A stretch of DNA of 64,000 nucleotides from Pseudomonas mandelii (GTDB lineage: Bacteria > Pseudomonadota > Gammaproteobacteria > Pseudomonadales > Pseudomonadaceae). The notes under the pieces were generated by a model. The model saw nothing but the letters and a program-made list of their open reading frames with translations. It was not told the DNA's origin and made no database searches. Positions 55,315-64,000 of this stretch are shown here, in pieces. The stretch is from contig NZ_JAMYDU010000001.1 in assembly GCF_024138395.1 (NCBI RefSeq), positions 620,001 through 684,000 on the forward strand, in the 5' to 3' direction. The position numbers and the translations under genes were made by a program. Positions within the stretch are counted from its first letter, which is position 1. Every line of letters begins with the position of its first letter.

Positions 55315-57834
55315 TTACTCGGAAGTGGTCAGGGCATGGGGCATGCCAGGACGTTCAGTGGTTTCGGTGGTTTCGGTTGACGCAACGGGAGCAGGCTCAA
55401 CCGCCCGTTCGCGCAGCAGGAAATACGACAGAGCTGGAATCAGGATCAGCGCGCCGAGCATGTTCCACAGGAACATGAAGGTCAGCAGGATGCCCATGTC
55501 GGCCTGGAACTTGATCGGCGACCAGACCCAGCACACCACGCCCGCCGCGAGGGTGATGCCCACCAACCCGACCACCCGGCCGGTGAACGACACGGCGTTG
55601 CGGTAGGCCTGGGACAGCGGCAGGCCCTGGCGCTGGAAGTGCAACTGCACGCTGAGCAGGTACAAGGCGTAGTCCACGCCGATGCCCACACCCAATGCGA
55701 TCACCGGCAGGGTCGCGACTTTCACGCCAATGCCCATGACCACCATCAACGCCTCGCAAAGGATCGAGGTCAGCACCAATGGCAACAAGGCGACCAGGGT
55801 TGCGCGCCAGCTGCGGAAGGTGATCAGGCAGAACAGCGTCACCGCCGCATAGACGTAAAGCAGCATGGTGCGGTTGGCCTCGCGCACCACAATGTTGGTC
55901 GCTGCTTCAATCCCGGCCGACCCGGCCGCCAGCAGGAACTGGCGATCTTCGCTGTTGTTCTCCCGGGCGAATTTCTCGGCGATGCCCACCACGGCATCCA
56001 GGGTCTCGGCCTTGTGGTCCTTGAGAAAGGTGATCACCGGCATCAGCGAACAATCGGTGTTGAACAACTCCGGGGAGTTGACCGAGGCTTGCTGCGCGGC
56101 GTAGTTCAGCACGTCCTGATTGCGCTGGATGCTGTTGAGCTTGGGGTTGCCTTCATAAGTACCGGCGGTGATTTGGCGCACCGCGTTGACCAACGAAGCT
56201 GTGGCCTGTACGCCTGGAGACTGCTGCAGCTCCCAGGCCAGACGGTCGGCGAGGATCAGCGTCTTGTAGTTCAGGCAGCCTTCCGGCGCGGTCTTGATCA
56301 TCACCGCGAACAAGTCGCTGGACAGCGCGTAGTGGCTGGTGATGTAGGCGTTGTCACGGTTATAGCGAGAGTCGGCACGCAACTCCGGTGCGCCACTTTC
56401 CAGATCGCCGATCTTCAACTGCAAGCTGACCATGAAGCCGCCGATGCCCATCAGTGCCGCGACCAATACCGCCCCCGTGGCCCATTTGGCCGTGGTGAAG
56501 CGGTCAAGCAAGTCCCACAGTTTGCCGAAGCCTTTATGTCCTTCTGCGCGCGTGTCGATTTTCAGCGCACGCTCGGCCGCCTTGGCGCCGACGCCGACAT
56601 AAGACAGCGCCACCGGCATCAGCAACAGCGAGGTGAAAATCAGCACCGCCACACCGATACTGGCGGTGATCGCCAGGTCGCGGATCACCGGGATGTCGAT
56701 CAGCATCAACACCGCGAACCCGACGGCGTCGGCCAGCAGCGCGGTGACGCCGGCAATGAACAGGCGGCGGAAGGTGTAGCGCGCGGCGATCAGCTTGTGG
56801 GTGCCACGGGCGATGTCTTGCATGATGCCGTTCATTTTCTGCGCCGCGTGAGACACACCGATGGCGAAGATCAGAAAAGGCACCAGCACCGAATACGGGT
56901 CGATGGCATAGCCGAGCCAGGCAACAATTCCGAGTTGCCAGACCACTGCGATCAGCGAGCAGCCAACCACCAGCAAGGTGCTGCGCACGCAACGGGTGTA
57001 AGCGTAAATGATGATCAGCGACGTGACGACGGCCAGGCCGAAGAACATCATCACCTGGATCAGGCCATCGATCAGGTCACCCATCAGTTTGGCGAAACCG
57101 ATCACCCGGACTTTGTACTGGCCCTTGCCCTCCTCCCCGGCCTTGCGCGCAGCGCTGTCACCTGCGAATTCGATCTGGTCGCGCAACTGCTCTTCGAGCA
57201 TCTGCGAAAAGGCGTGATAGTCGATGCGCTGACCGCTGGCCGTGGCTTTGTCCAGCAACGGAACAGTGAGCATGCTCGATTTGTAGTCGCTGGCCACCAG
57301 ACTGCCGACGATGCCGGCGCGGGAAATGTTCTGGCGCAGCTGTTCTATTTCTGCAGGCTTGCCCTGATAGGTATCGGGCATCACCGGGCCACCCTGGAAA
57401 CCTTGCTCGGTGACTTCGGTCCAGCGCACCGCCGGGCTCCATAACGACTTCATCCAGGCGCGGTCGACGCCTTCGGTGACGAACAGCTGATCGTTGACCT
57501 GTTTGAGCACGTCAAGATACGCGGGGTCGAAGATGTCGCCCTGGGTGTTCTCCACCACCACCCGCACCGAGTTGCCCAGACCGCGCAACGACTGGCGGTT
57601 TTCCAGGAAATTCTGGATGTACGGCTGGCTCTGCGGAATCATTTTTTCGAAGCTGGGACGCAGCTCCAGGCGCGTGGCGGCCATGTAGCCCAACACCACG
57701 GTGGCCAGCGCCATCAACAGCATGAACAGCGGACGGTAGTTGAATACCAGCCGTTCCAGCAGGTTGCCGGAATGGCGGTCGAAGTCCCGCAGATCGCGGA
57801 TCACCGGCATGGTTTCTTGTTTGGTATGGCCCAT
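55315..57834 (-). CDS. RND-superfamily (MMPL-type) transporter
   Basis: An 839-residue inner-membrane protein with a 12-helix RND plan: helix 1 near residue 40 (MLLMALATVVLGYMAATRLE), a large periplasmic domain, a five-helix block around residues 260-420 (VLVPFLIFAIGVSHAAQKMN) and a repeated block at the end (LPVIALGVGIGVDYALYLLS). It resembles MMPL/HpnN-type exporters of hydrophobic compounds. The product genes for YCF48, DUF1329 and DUF1302 proteins lie upstream in the same operon, suggesting one envelope-spanning lipid or sterol transport system. Confidence 0.92.
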   Translation of the reverse strand: MGHTKQETMPVIRDLRDFDRHSGNLLERLVFNYRPLFMLLMALATVVLGYMAATRLELRPSFEKMIPQSQPYIQNFLENRQSLRGLGNSVRVVVENTQGDIFDPAYLDVLKQVNDQLFVTEGVDRAWMKSLWSPAVRWTEVTEQGFQGGPVMPDTYQGKPAEIEQLRQNISRAGIVGSLVASDYKSSMLTVPLLDKATASGQRIDYHAFSQMLEEQLRDQIEFAGDSAARKAGEEGKGQYKVRVIGFAKLMGDLIDGLIQVMMFFGLAVVTSLIIIYAYTRCVRSTLLVVGCSLIAVVWQLGIVAWLGYAIDPYSVLVPFLIFAIGVSHAAQKMNGIMQDIARGTHKLIAARYTFRRLFIAGVTALLADAVGFAVLMLIDIPVIRDLAITASIGVAVLIFTSLLLMPVALSYVGVGAKAAERALKIDTRAEGHKGFGKLWDLLDRFTTAKWATGAVLVAALMGIGGFMVSLQLKIGDLESGAPELRADSRYNRDNAYITSHYALSSDLFAVMIKTAPEGCLNYKTLILADRLAWELQQSPGVQATASLVNAVRQITAGTYEGNPKLNSIQRNQDVLNYAAQQASVNSPELFNTDCSLMPVITFLKDHKAETLDAVVGIAEKFARENNSEDRQFLLAAGSAGIEAATNIVVREANRTMLLYVYAAVTLFCLITFRSWRATLVALLPLVLTSILCEALMVVMGIGVKVATLPVIALGVGIGVDYALYLLSVQLHFQRQGLPLSQAYRNAVSFTGRVVGLVGITLAAGVVCWVWSPIKFQADMGILLTFMFLWNMLGALILIPALSYFLLRERAVEPAPVASTETTETTERPGMPHALTTSE

Positions 57835-57865
57835 GTCTGGGTTCTCGCTCTAAGGGTTCGAGGGC

Positions 57866-58942
57866 TTATTCGACGGACAGCGTCCGTGCACCACGGCTGC
57901 CAACCACCATCAGCGACCCGTTGGCGGACTGAGTGGCGTCGGTCACCGGTGTCGGTGCCGGTTGCTGAACCAGATGCAATTGCGCGCCTGTGCCCTGGCT
58001 GACCAGCATCTGCCCGCCCTGGGTGAACAAGCGGTAGTTGCCACGGCCATCGACGAGGCCGGCGGTGATGCTGACGTGCAGGCCGGTGTTCAGCGGGGTC
58101 CAACTGAAACCGCCATCGGTGCTGCGCAGCACATTGCCGCGCAAGCCGTAGACGAGCGTTTCCCCGGGTTTGCCGAGCACACCGAAAAAACTGCCCTGAT
58201 AGGGTGTCTGCACGGCGGCGAACCGCTGTTGGGTGTCATCCCATTTGAGCAGCAGACCCTGCTCGCCAGCGATGTACAGCGCGTCCCCGGTGGAGGCGAT
58301 GGCGTTGAGGTGAAAGCCCTGTGGGTTGTCGGTACGGTCCTGGAACGGTGTCCAGCTCTGGCCGCCGTCCTCGGTGCGCAGGATCAGGTTGAACACCCCG
58401 ACCACATAGCCGAGACGGTCGTTGGCGAACCAGACATCGAGCAAGGGTTTGTCGGCGCCCTGCGCCACCAGGCGCTCACCTTCGGCGACCAGCAGTGGCC
58501 ATTGTTCGTTGCCGGGTTCTGCACTGACCAACGCGCTGTAATGCTTGACCAGCAAGGCACCGATCTCGCGGCCGTCCAGTTGCTTGCGCCAGCTTGCGCC
58601 GGCGTCACGGCTGTGCAATACCACGCCGTCACCGCCCACCGCCCAGCCCTGGGTGGCGGAAGGAAAACTCACGGCATTGAGGTCGGCACTGACCGGCACC
58701 GCTGCCTGTTGCCAGTGTTTGCCGGCGTCATCGGAAAACAGAATGTGGCCACGCTGCCCGACTGCAACCAGACGATCGCCGGCGCGGGCCATGCCGGACA
58801 ATGGGCTGTTGGCGGCCAAGGCACTGACTCTGGCTGGCAGATCCAGCACGTCGACGTAATCGGCCGCCTGGGTGATGCCCTGCGACAGGCAAAGCACAAC
58901 GCCAAACGCCAGCTGCAAAATATTATTTTTATACGAACACAT
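57866..58942 (-). CDS. YCF48/BNR-repeat periplasmic beta-propeller protein
   Basis: The 358-residue protein has a signal peptide (LQLAFGVVLCLSQGITQA) and repeated Asp-box-like units: HILFSDDAGKHWQQA, VVLHSRDAGASWRKQ, LILRTEDGGQSWTPF and VLRSTDGGFSWTPLN, as in YCF48-type propellers. It lies 31 bases before the RND gene. The ATG at 58942 with GAGGA is preferred to an in-frame start 80 codons upstream. In related operons it is thought to help the RND protein; function not established. Confidence 0.9.
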   Translation of the reverse strand: MCSYKNNILQLAFGVVLCLSQGITQAADYVDVLDLPARVSALAANSPLSGMARAGDRLVAVGQRGHILFSDDAGKHWQQAAVPVSADLNAVSFPSATQGWAVGGDGVVLHSRDAGASWRKQLDGREIGALLVKHYSALVSAEPGNEQWPLLVAEGERLVAQGADKPLLDVWFANDRLGYVVGVFNLILRTEDGGQSWTPFQDRTDNPQGFHLNAIASTGDALYIAGEQGLLLKWDDTQQRFAAVQTPYQGSFFGVLGKPGETLVYGLRGNVLRSTDGGFSWTPLNTGLHVSITAGLVDGRGNYRLFTQGGQMLVSQGTGAQLHLVQQPAPTPVTDATQSANGSLMVVGSRGARTLSVE

Positions 58943-59066
58943 ACTGCGTCCTCTTCGGAAAACCGCCTCGGGGCACACATCCGTGTGCCAGACGTTCAAA
59001 CCAGGCGCACGCTTGGTCCCGCTACCTTGTGAGCAGAGGACCGTGCGGGCTTTTTTTGCGGTGGAC

Positions 59067-60425
59067 TTAGCGAATGCCGGCGCCGGCCAGGGACTCTGGC
59101 GACCACTGCGCCTTGGAAAGCGGATCGATGTACTTGATGCCGCCGTAAGGGCCCACCACACCGTTGATGTTGTAGGAGCCACCCACCAGGTCGTAGATCA
59201 TGAACGGCGTGGAGTCCGGGATTTGCTTGTCGTAGCTCTGGCTGAGGAACGCGAAGGAGCCACGGTACAGCTGACCACGGGCGTCGTATTGGTCAGAGGC
59301 CAGAGCGGTCCAGCTGTCTTCATCGAGGTAGAAGCGACGCTTCTGATAGATGTGGCGGGCGCCGGCCTTGAGGTTGCCCTCCACTACCCAGACCCGATGT
59401 TTTTCCCAGCGCACGTAATCCGGTGACAGGTGATTGGCGGTAGTCAGCGCCTTGGGGTCCTGGGCGTAGGTCAGCTTGTAAGTGTTGTAGGGCACGATCA
59501 TTTCCTGCTTGCCCACCAGCTTCCAGTCGTAGCGGTCCAGCGCACCGTTGAACACGAAAACATCGTCGTAGGTGCCCGCGCCGGCGGTGCCGGGGTTAGG
59601 CGTGTCGTAAGCCAGGTTCGGTGCCAGCTTGACCCGACGCTGGCCCGGCAGGTATTGCCAGGCGCGGCGCGGTTGCTGCAATGGGTTGGCCGCGTCCTTG
59701 AGCATTATTGCTTCGCCGGCCCGGCGTGCCGGGCCGGTATAGGACAACTTCATCTGGTAGTAGACGTCGGCGCTGCTGATCGGCTGCGTGAGGTTCTCGT
59801 AGATCGGATAGGAAATGGATGCCTGCCCGGTGATCGCCAGACTCGCAATGCCGGCAGAATCGACGTTCCAGGAGTCGTACTTGGAGTTGATGTTGACCCC
59901 CTGAAAACGCAACAGGAAGTTCCACATCGCCTCGTTGCCCGACTGCGGGATCGGGAACGGCACACCGGGCAGTACATTATCGATGGCCAACCCACCCTCA
60001 AGGGACTTGGCCCCGGTGGCATTTTTTACCCCATTGTCCAACACAGCCTTGGGCAAAGAGACTGTACGGTGGGTCGGGTAGACATTGACGTGGAAGCTTG
60101 GGAAACGTTTGGCCAGTTCCGCCGTGGTTGCAGTGAGCAGGCCCTTGTACTGATCGACGTTTTTGCCATCGATCACCAGCAACGGTTTTTCGTTGGCGAA
60201 GGGGTCCGGCCGCATGCTGTCACCGGATTTGAAACTGGCCGGCGGCGTGGTCAAGCCACCGTCATAGGCGGGGATAGAACCATCAGCGTTCCCGGCCTTT
60301 TCGGCGCCCACCAGGGTCAGGCTGCTGCCCAATTTGGCAGCGTCCTGAGTTGAAACAGCGGCCTGTGCCTGGGCAGCAAGGGCCATGGCCAGCGAAGCGG
60401 CCAACACGGTTTTTACGCATTTCAT
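59067..60425 (-). CDS. DUF1329 periplasmic protein (LolA/LppX-like fold family)
   Basis: The 452-residue protein has a signal peptide ending ALAAQAQA and the DUF1329 motifs: AKLGSSLTLVGAEKAGNADG, IPAYDGGL, PGQRRVKLAPNLAYDTPNPG and LEDSWTALASDQYDARGQLY (in DEDSWTALASDQYDARGQLY form). DUF1329 proteins are lipid-binding-like and nearly always paired with a DUF1302 porin-like protein, encoded 41 bases upstream here. A lipid or steroid chaperone role in the periplasm is a reasonable inference. Confidence 0.92.
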   Translation of the reverse strand: MKCVKTVLAASLAMALAAQAQAAVSTQDAAKLGSSLTLVGAEKAGNADGSIPAYDGGLTTPPASFKSGDSMRPDPFANEKPLLVIDGKNVDQYKGLLTATTAELAKRFPSFHVNVYPTHRTVSLPKAVLDNGVKNATGAKSLEGGLAIDNVLPGVPFPIPQSGNEAMWNFLLRFQGVNINSKYDSWNVDSAGIASLAITGQASISYPIYENLTQPISSADVYYQMKLSYTGPARRAGEAIMLKDAANPLQQPRRAWQYLPGQRRVKLAPNLAYDTPNPGTAGAGTYDDVFVFNGALDRYDWKLVGKQEMIVPYNTYKLTYAQDPKALTTANHLSPDYVRWEKHRVWVVEGNLKAGARHIYQKRRFYLDEDSWTALASDQYDARGQLYRGSFAFLSQSYDKQIPDSTPFMIYDLVGGSYNINGVVGPYGGIKYIDPLSKAQWSPESLAGAGIR

Positions 60426-60466
60426 CTTGTTATTCTCCTGCTTGCATTGAGCAAATCAGTGGTGAA

Positions 60467-62479
60467 TCAAAAAGTGGTTTTCATCGTCAGGTAAACGGCG
60501 CCACGGTCCTCAGTCGTGGCACCACCCCCAGAGAAGGCCGAGTAGCCGCCGCCGTAACAGGCGTAGTTTTCATTGCCGCTAAAGGCATTGGGTGTGGAGC
60601 CGTCACCGCTGCCGGCATTGGCGGCGCCGGTGCTCAAACCGCTGGTGTCGCACTTGTCGGTCTTGCCGAAGGAATCCACGTACTTCAGGTCGACGAAGTA
60701 TTTGTTGTACACAACGGCCCCCACGCCCACGGCATAGTTGCCGGTGTTTTTGGCACCGCCACCGGACACCGGTGACACGCCATCAAGACCGACGTTGATC
60801 GACATCGGTGCGTTGAGATCGACCCCCGGGAACACCTGGTACCAGGTCGGTGTGAAGTTGACCGCGATACCCCAGTTGTCCCGGGTCGGCTGGTCGATGC
60901 CGCGATAGGTGTCCTTGCCCTTGTAGAGCGCTTCGTTCTTGCTATCGAGCTTGAGCAAGTTGCTGTAGTACAACTCGGCGAGCAGGCTGGCCGAATCGAA
61001 CACCGGTGTTTTCGGGAAGGTCATCAGGCCGTTGAGCGTCCAGTGCAACGTGTCACCGGTGGCGCTCATGCTGTCGCCCTTTTGCGGGGTGTCATAGATC
61101 ACACCGGTGGCCGCCGTGCGGGCCGGCAACAACCCAAGACCTGCGCCCAAACCCCGCGGCCCTGTCGAGCTGACAACCGCGGGAATACTGGCCAGCGGCA
61201 TGTTGTGCCGAATGTTCAGGTCCGAACCGACGCTGATACCGCCCACATCCTTGGACAAACTCAGGCCGACGATCTTGATGTTGTCGGCATAGGCCAATTG
61301 ATAGGTGCTGGTGCTCAACGAATTGAGGGTGTTGACCACCGCAGGCACCATGCCGGCAGGCGGGGTGCCGTTGGGATTGGCCGAAGTCAGGCCGGTGGTG
61401 TTCAACCAGGCTTGCGGCAGGATCTCTGAGGTTTCGCGGTAATAAACGCCGAGGGTGCCATCCAGCCAGGCTGGCGACCACTTGGCCATCACGCCCCAAT
61501 CTCCGCGCTTGTCCGGCGTCAGGTCGTGACCGCGACGCACATTGGTCAGCCCATTGCACGGTGCCAGACCACAACCCAGTGGACTGCCCGGCACCACGCC
61601 ATTGGTGTTGCCCAGCAGGAACGACTGCGCACCGAAGCCGACCAGATCGGAACCACCATAGTAAGTACCGGCTTCAGGCAGGCGGGCGGCATCCCAATCG
61701 AGGAAATACTGAGCGCCCACAGTCAATTCGGGATTGACGGTGAACGACATCGACAACTGGTTACGCGGAACGAACAGCTCCTTGGCTTCAGTTCCCGGCG
61801 ACGCGGCGAGTTTGGCCAGGTCGAGGCCCGACTGACCGTAGCTGATCGAGTGCACCGGGTTCAGGATGGTTTCACCCCAGAACACGTTGTGCTGACCGAC
61901 CTTGACGCTCAACAGCGACTCCTCGCCCACTTCAGTGCTGTAGAACACGAAGGCATCGAGAATTTCGCCGGATGGACCGGTGTAGTAACGCTGGGCGTAG
62001 TTGCTCAGGTGCGGGCTGCCATTGCCGACATTGTCGCCGGTGACCCCGGCCAGGCGCGGATCGTTGGCGACCAGACCCGACCTTGCGTCATTGCCATTGA
62101 CGAACGGGTTGGAATTGGAACCGGTGTTCTCGTACGCCTTGTCGTACCAACTGGCGGCACTGACGCGAAAGCCCATGTGGTTCTGGTAAACCACATCCAT
62201 CTCGGTCAACAGGTCAACGCGGTTGGTGATGTTGGTCCCGGCCTTGCGGAAGTTGTAATCGCCATCGTTGTTGTTCGGTGTCGCCAACATGCGCTTGTCG
62301 GCGCTTTCGGTGCGTACGCCGTAGTTGTACTTCACAGTGTTGTCAAAACGCACGGTCCAGTCCGGGTTACCGGTGTCGAATTCGACCGCATGGGCAACCG
62401 GCATGGCGGCGACCAGAATGGCCGAGGCCAACAAGGTGTAACGCGAGGGTGCGAACCCGTGACTCTTATTGTTGTGCAT
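60467..62479 (-). CDS. DUF1302 outer-membrane beta-barrel protein
   Basis: A 670-residue protein with signal peptide ending VAAMPVAHA and mature start VEFDTGNPDWTVRFDNTVKY, the usual DUF1302 opening. Further family blocks are SVKVGQHNVFWGETILNPVH and GDWGVMAKWSPAWLDGTLGV. The C-terminus ends YLTMKTTF with the outer-membrane aromatic signature. Works presumably as a porin or receptor for hydrophobic compounds with the DUF1329 partner. It is the first gene of the operon unless the small hydrolase 127 bases upstream is co-transcribed. Confidence 0.93.
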   Translation of the reverse strand: MHNNKSHGFAPSRYTLLASAILVAAMPVAHAVEFDTGNPDWTVRFDNTVKYNYGVRTESADKRMLATPNNNDGDYNFRKAGTNITNRVDLLTEMDVVYQNHMGFRVSAASWYDKAYENTGSNSNPFVNGNDARSGLVANDPRLAGVTGDNVGNGSPHLSNYAQRYYTGPSGEILDAFVFYSTEVGEESLLSVKVGQHNVFWGETILNPVHSISYGQSGLDLAKLAASPGTEAKELFVPRNQLSMSFTVNPELTVGAQYFLDWDAARLPEAGTYYGGSDLVGFGAQSFLLGNTNGVVPGSPLGCGLAPCNGLTNVRRGHDLTPDKRGDWGVMAKWSPAWLDGTLGVYYRETSEILPQAWLNTTGLTSANPNGTPPAGMVPAVVNTLNSLSTSTYQLAYADNIKIVGLSLSKDVGGISVGSDLNIRHNMPLASIPAVVSSTGPRGLGAGLGLLPARTAATGVIYDTPQKGDSMSATGDTLHWTLNGLMTFPKTPVFDSASLLAELYYSNLLKLDSKNEALYKGKDTYRGIDQPTRDNWGIAVNFTPTWYQVFPGVDLNAPMSINVGLDGVSPVSGGGAKNTGNYAVGVGAVVYNKYFVDLKYVDSFGKTDKCDTSGLSTGAANAGSGDGSTPNAFSGNENYACYGGGYSAFSGGGATTEDRGAVYLTMKTTF

Positions 62480-62606
62480 TGCGTTGTCTCCGCCTTTTTG
62501 TATTTGTTTTAAGCGCAGCCGCCCTCGCGCACCCTCTTGTTCCAGGGGTTTGCGTTTTCAGGAGTGAGGGCAAATGCCGGATGGATGCGGCCAACCGGCG
62601 CCTGAA

Positions 62607-63173
62607 TTAGCGATCCAGTTCCAGGATGAATGCTTCGGCGTGCGGCCAGTGGCCAAACCCTGCAGCCGGATTGAGATGACCCACGTCGCCCACGTTGAGC
62701 AGTTCGCTGCCCCAGCCTTCAGCCAGGCGAGTGACAGCGTCCAGGCTGGCGAGGTGGTCGTTGGTACTGGCAACCACCAGACTGCGGAACGGCAGTGGTC
62801 TTTTTGGTAGAGGATTCCAACCCTGGGTGCGCAGGGTTTCAGCGGATGGGTAGCCTTGCGGCCAATCAGCATCGAGATCCGGAGGCGTGGCCAGCAGCGC
62901 GCCCTTGATCGGACGACTGTGCTGCGCAGCCCAGTGCGCGACCATCAACACGCCAGCACTGTGGGCTACCAGAATCACCGGCCCGTCGATCTGCTCCAGC
63001 GCGTGCTGGATCGCTTCGACCCGCTTGGCGCAATCGAGCTTGTCGGTTTCCAGCGGCGGCACACTGCGCACCTTGCACAGCCTGGCTTCAAGCAGCGTTT
63101 GCCAATGTTCGGCAACGTGCTCACGCAGGCCCGGTACGATCAGAACGGTTGCGGCAGTTTGCAGTTTGTCCAC
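62607..63173 (-). CDS. Small alpha/beta hydrolase (RBBP9/YdeN family)
   Basis: The 188-residue enzyme has TVLIVPGLREHVAEHWQTLL at the N-terminus and a complete triad: Ser72 in LVAHSAGVLMVAHW, Asp139 in VVASTNDHLASL and His166 in NVGDVGHLNPAAGFGHWP. This is the RBBP9/YdeN serine hydrolase family, of unknown natural substrate. It lies upstream of the DUF1302 operon on the same strand. Confidence 0.93.
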   Translation of the reverse strand: MDKLQTAATVLIVPGLREHVAEHWQTLLEARLCKVRSVPPLETDKLDCAKRVEAIQHALEQIDGPVILVAHSAGVLMVAHWAAQHSRPIKGALLATPPDLDADWPQGYPSAETLRTQGWNPLPKRPLPFRSLVVASTNDHLASLDAVTRLAEGWGSELLNVGDVGHLNPAAGFGHWPHAEAFILELDR

Positions 63174-63529
63174 TTCAACACCTTCGCTTTCTCGATGACT
63201 CGACTGGCTCTATCGCCAGGGGCTTTTTGTAGGACTGACATTAAAGAGCGCCCACCCCGGGCGCTTTTCATTGGACGTCAGGCACTTTTCTTTTCATGAC
63301 AGATTTCCCGGTGTTTGGCGTGCCGCGACCATTGGTCGAAAATCCCCGCAGCTTCTCTGCGGGTCACTGTAATCAATGGGTGAGCGTCGATTGCTCGACG
63401 ACAACGGAGGTGATTCTGGACAGAATCGGGCGAGCGCCCTCGATAACGTCACAACTGTTCAATTGCTGATGTGCTGGATATAGTCGCCACGCTCATCTGA
63501 ATCGCAACCGGCCCAGGAAAGACCTTCGC
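63174..63529. other. Divergent intergenic region with two hairpins
   Basis: The 356 bases hold no gene. A terminator-like hairpin AGCGCCC/GGGCGCT followed by TTTT lies at 63247-63268, and a second hairpin CCCGCAG/CTGCGGG at 63345-63363. The region should also contain the promoters of the hydrolase (minus) and the AraC regulator (plus). Confidence 0.6.
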
Positions 63530-64000
63530 ATGCCCAAGCTTGTTCGCGCCGCCGTCTTGACCAACTATCTGGAGGTCACCCAGTACCTGGGGTTCAACCC
63601 GCGCGACGTGCTGGCAGGCGTCGGCCTGAGCAAAGCGCTGCTGCAAGCGCCCGAACACCGTATTCCCATTGATGCCGCCGTACGCCTGCTGGAAGATTCG
63701 GCCGCCGCCAGTGGCTGCCAGAGCTTCGGCCTGAGCATGGCCGAGTCGCGCCAGCTCTCGGACTTCGGAGTGGTCAGCCTGCTGCTCAGCCACCAGCGAA
63801 CGCTGCGTGATGCCTTGCAGGTCGTGGTGCATTACCGGCATCTGATGAACGATTCGCTGGCCATCTTCATTGAAGAGGCCGGCAAGATGGTGATTATTCG
63901 CGAGGAGGTGGTCACCGAGTCGCCGATGCCCAGTCGACAAGCCACCGAACTGGCCATTGGGGTGATGTTCCGCCTGTGCGCCGCGCTGCTCGGCACCCAC
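63530..64000 (+). CDS. AraC-family regulator, N-terminal part (cut by window edge)
   Basis: 157 residues are visible, all from the N-terminal ligand domain of the OruR/arabinose_bd type: LVRAAVLTNYLEVTQYLGFN, GLSKALLQAPEHRIPIDAAV and SFGLSMAESRQLSDFGVVSL. The DNA-binding half lies beyond the right edge. The ATG at 63530 has AGGA ten bases upstream. Divergent from the hydrolase/DUF1302 operon, so it probably activates that operon, as AraC proteins do in similar lipid-compound clusters. Confidence 0.9.
   Translation, partial: MPKLVRAAVLTNYLEVTQYLGFNPRDVLAGVGLSKALLQAPEHRIPIDAAVRLLEDSAAASGCQSFGLSMAESRQLSDFGVVSLLLSHQRTLRDALQVVVHYRHLMNDSLAIFIEEAGKMVIIREEVVTESPMPSRQATELAIGVMFRLCAALLGTH

Noticed and set aside
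55639..57444. 601-codon plus-strand frame opposite the RND transporter
   Set aside because: The product is His/Gln/Arg-rich with no domains; the minus strand encodes a clear 12-helix transporter.
61526..62512. 328-codon plus-strand frame opposite the DUF1302 gene
   Set aside because: Antisense shadow; the DUF1302 protein has signal peptide and C-terminal barrel signature.
63449..64000. Minus-strand frame at the right edge
   Set aside because: Antisense to the AraC N-terminal domain, which has family motifs and a ribosome binding site.

Overview
The window looks like a chromosomal segment of a fluorescent-group Pseudomonas. The support is its high-GC coding bias, several Pseudomonas-type REP/REPIN palindromes between genes, a remnant of the Pseudomonas-specific DUF6124 family, an arsR-arsH-GAPDH-arsJ operon and a pseudomonad-style hydroxyproline catabolic cluster. 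No rRNA, tRNA, CRISPR array, insertion sequence or prophage was found.

Region 1 (1-21250) is an exopolysaccharide/capsule locus. On the minus strand it has a gfcABCDE/yjbEFGH-like set (small GfcA-like protein, Wza-like export lipoprotein, GfcB, GfcC, and YjbH running off the left edge). Next come dTDP-sugar genes rfbB-rfbA-rfbC, two glycosyltransferases, a Wzy-like polymerase, a pyruvyl transferase, a nitroreductase-like protein and a Wzx flippase, all read right to left as one tightly packed operon. Upstream lie the tyrosine kinase Wzc and phosphatase Wzb. Divergently transcribed are galU, an orphan phosphomannomutase C-terminal domain and rfaH. A perfect 11-base ops element sits just before wzx, so the antiterminator RfaH and its probable target occur in the same locus. 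uppP (lipid carrier recycling) closes the block. No rfbD and no initiating sugar-phosphate transferase are visible.

Region 2 (21250-30820) is mixed: an unknown small protein, a tandem universal stress protein, a trypsin-fold lipoprotein, the arsenate operon arsR-arsH-GAPDH-arsJ, and divergently a TonB-dependent catecholate siderophore receptor behind a Fur box, followed by a PepSY protein and a cytochrome b561.

Region 3 (30820-50110) is a hydroxyproline supercluster. It has a 4-hydroxyproline epimerase, a three-subunit D-hydroxyproline dehydrogenase, a pyrroline-4-hydroxy-2-carboxylate deaminase and an alpha-ketoglutarate semialdehyde dehydrogenase for the 4-hydroxyproline route. A fused aconitase-X dehydratase, a second non-canonical proline-racemase-family enzyme and a pyrroline-2-carboxylate-type reductase would serve 3-hydroxyprolines. 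Transport is by an ABC system and two MHS-type MFS carriers. A GntR/FCD and a PAS-AraC regulator are present, and identical palindromes TCGTATACGA precede the ABC operon and the deaminase.

Region 4 (50290-51460) is an ohr/ohrR peroxide module with closely related palindromes. Region 5 (51860-64000) is a minus-strand operon (DUF1302 outer-membrane protein, DUF1329 lipid-binding-like protein, YCF48 propeller, RND/MMPL transporter, acyl-CoA dehydrogenase, acyl-CoA ligase) with a small hydrolase upstream and a divergent AraC regulator cut by the right edge. It resembles systems for handling hydrophobic acyl or steroid-like compounds; the substrate is not evident from sequence.
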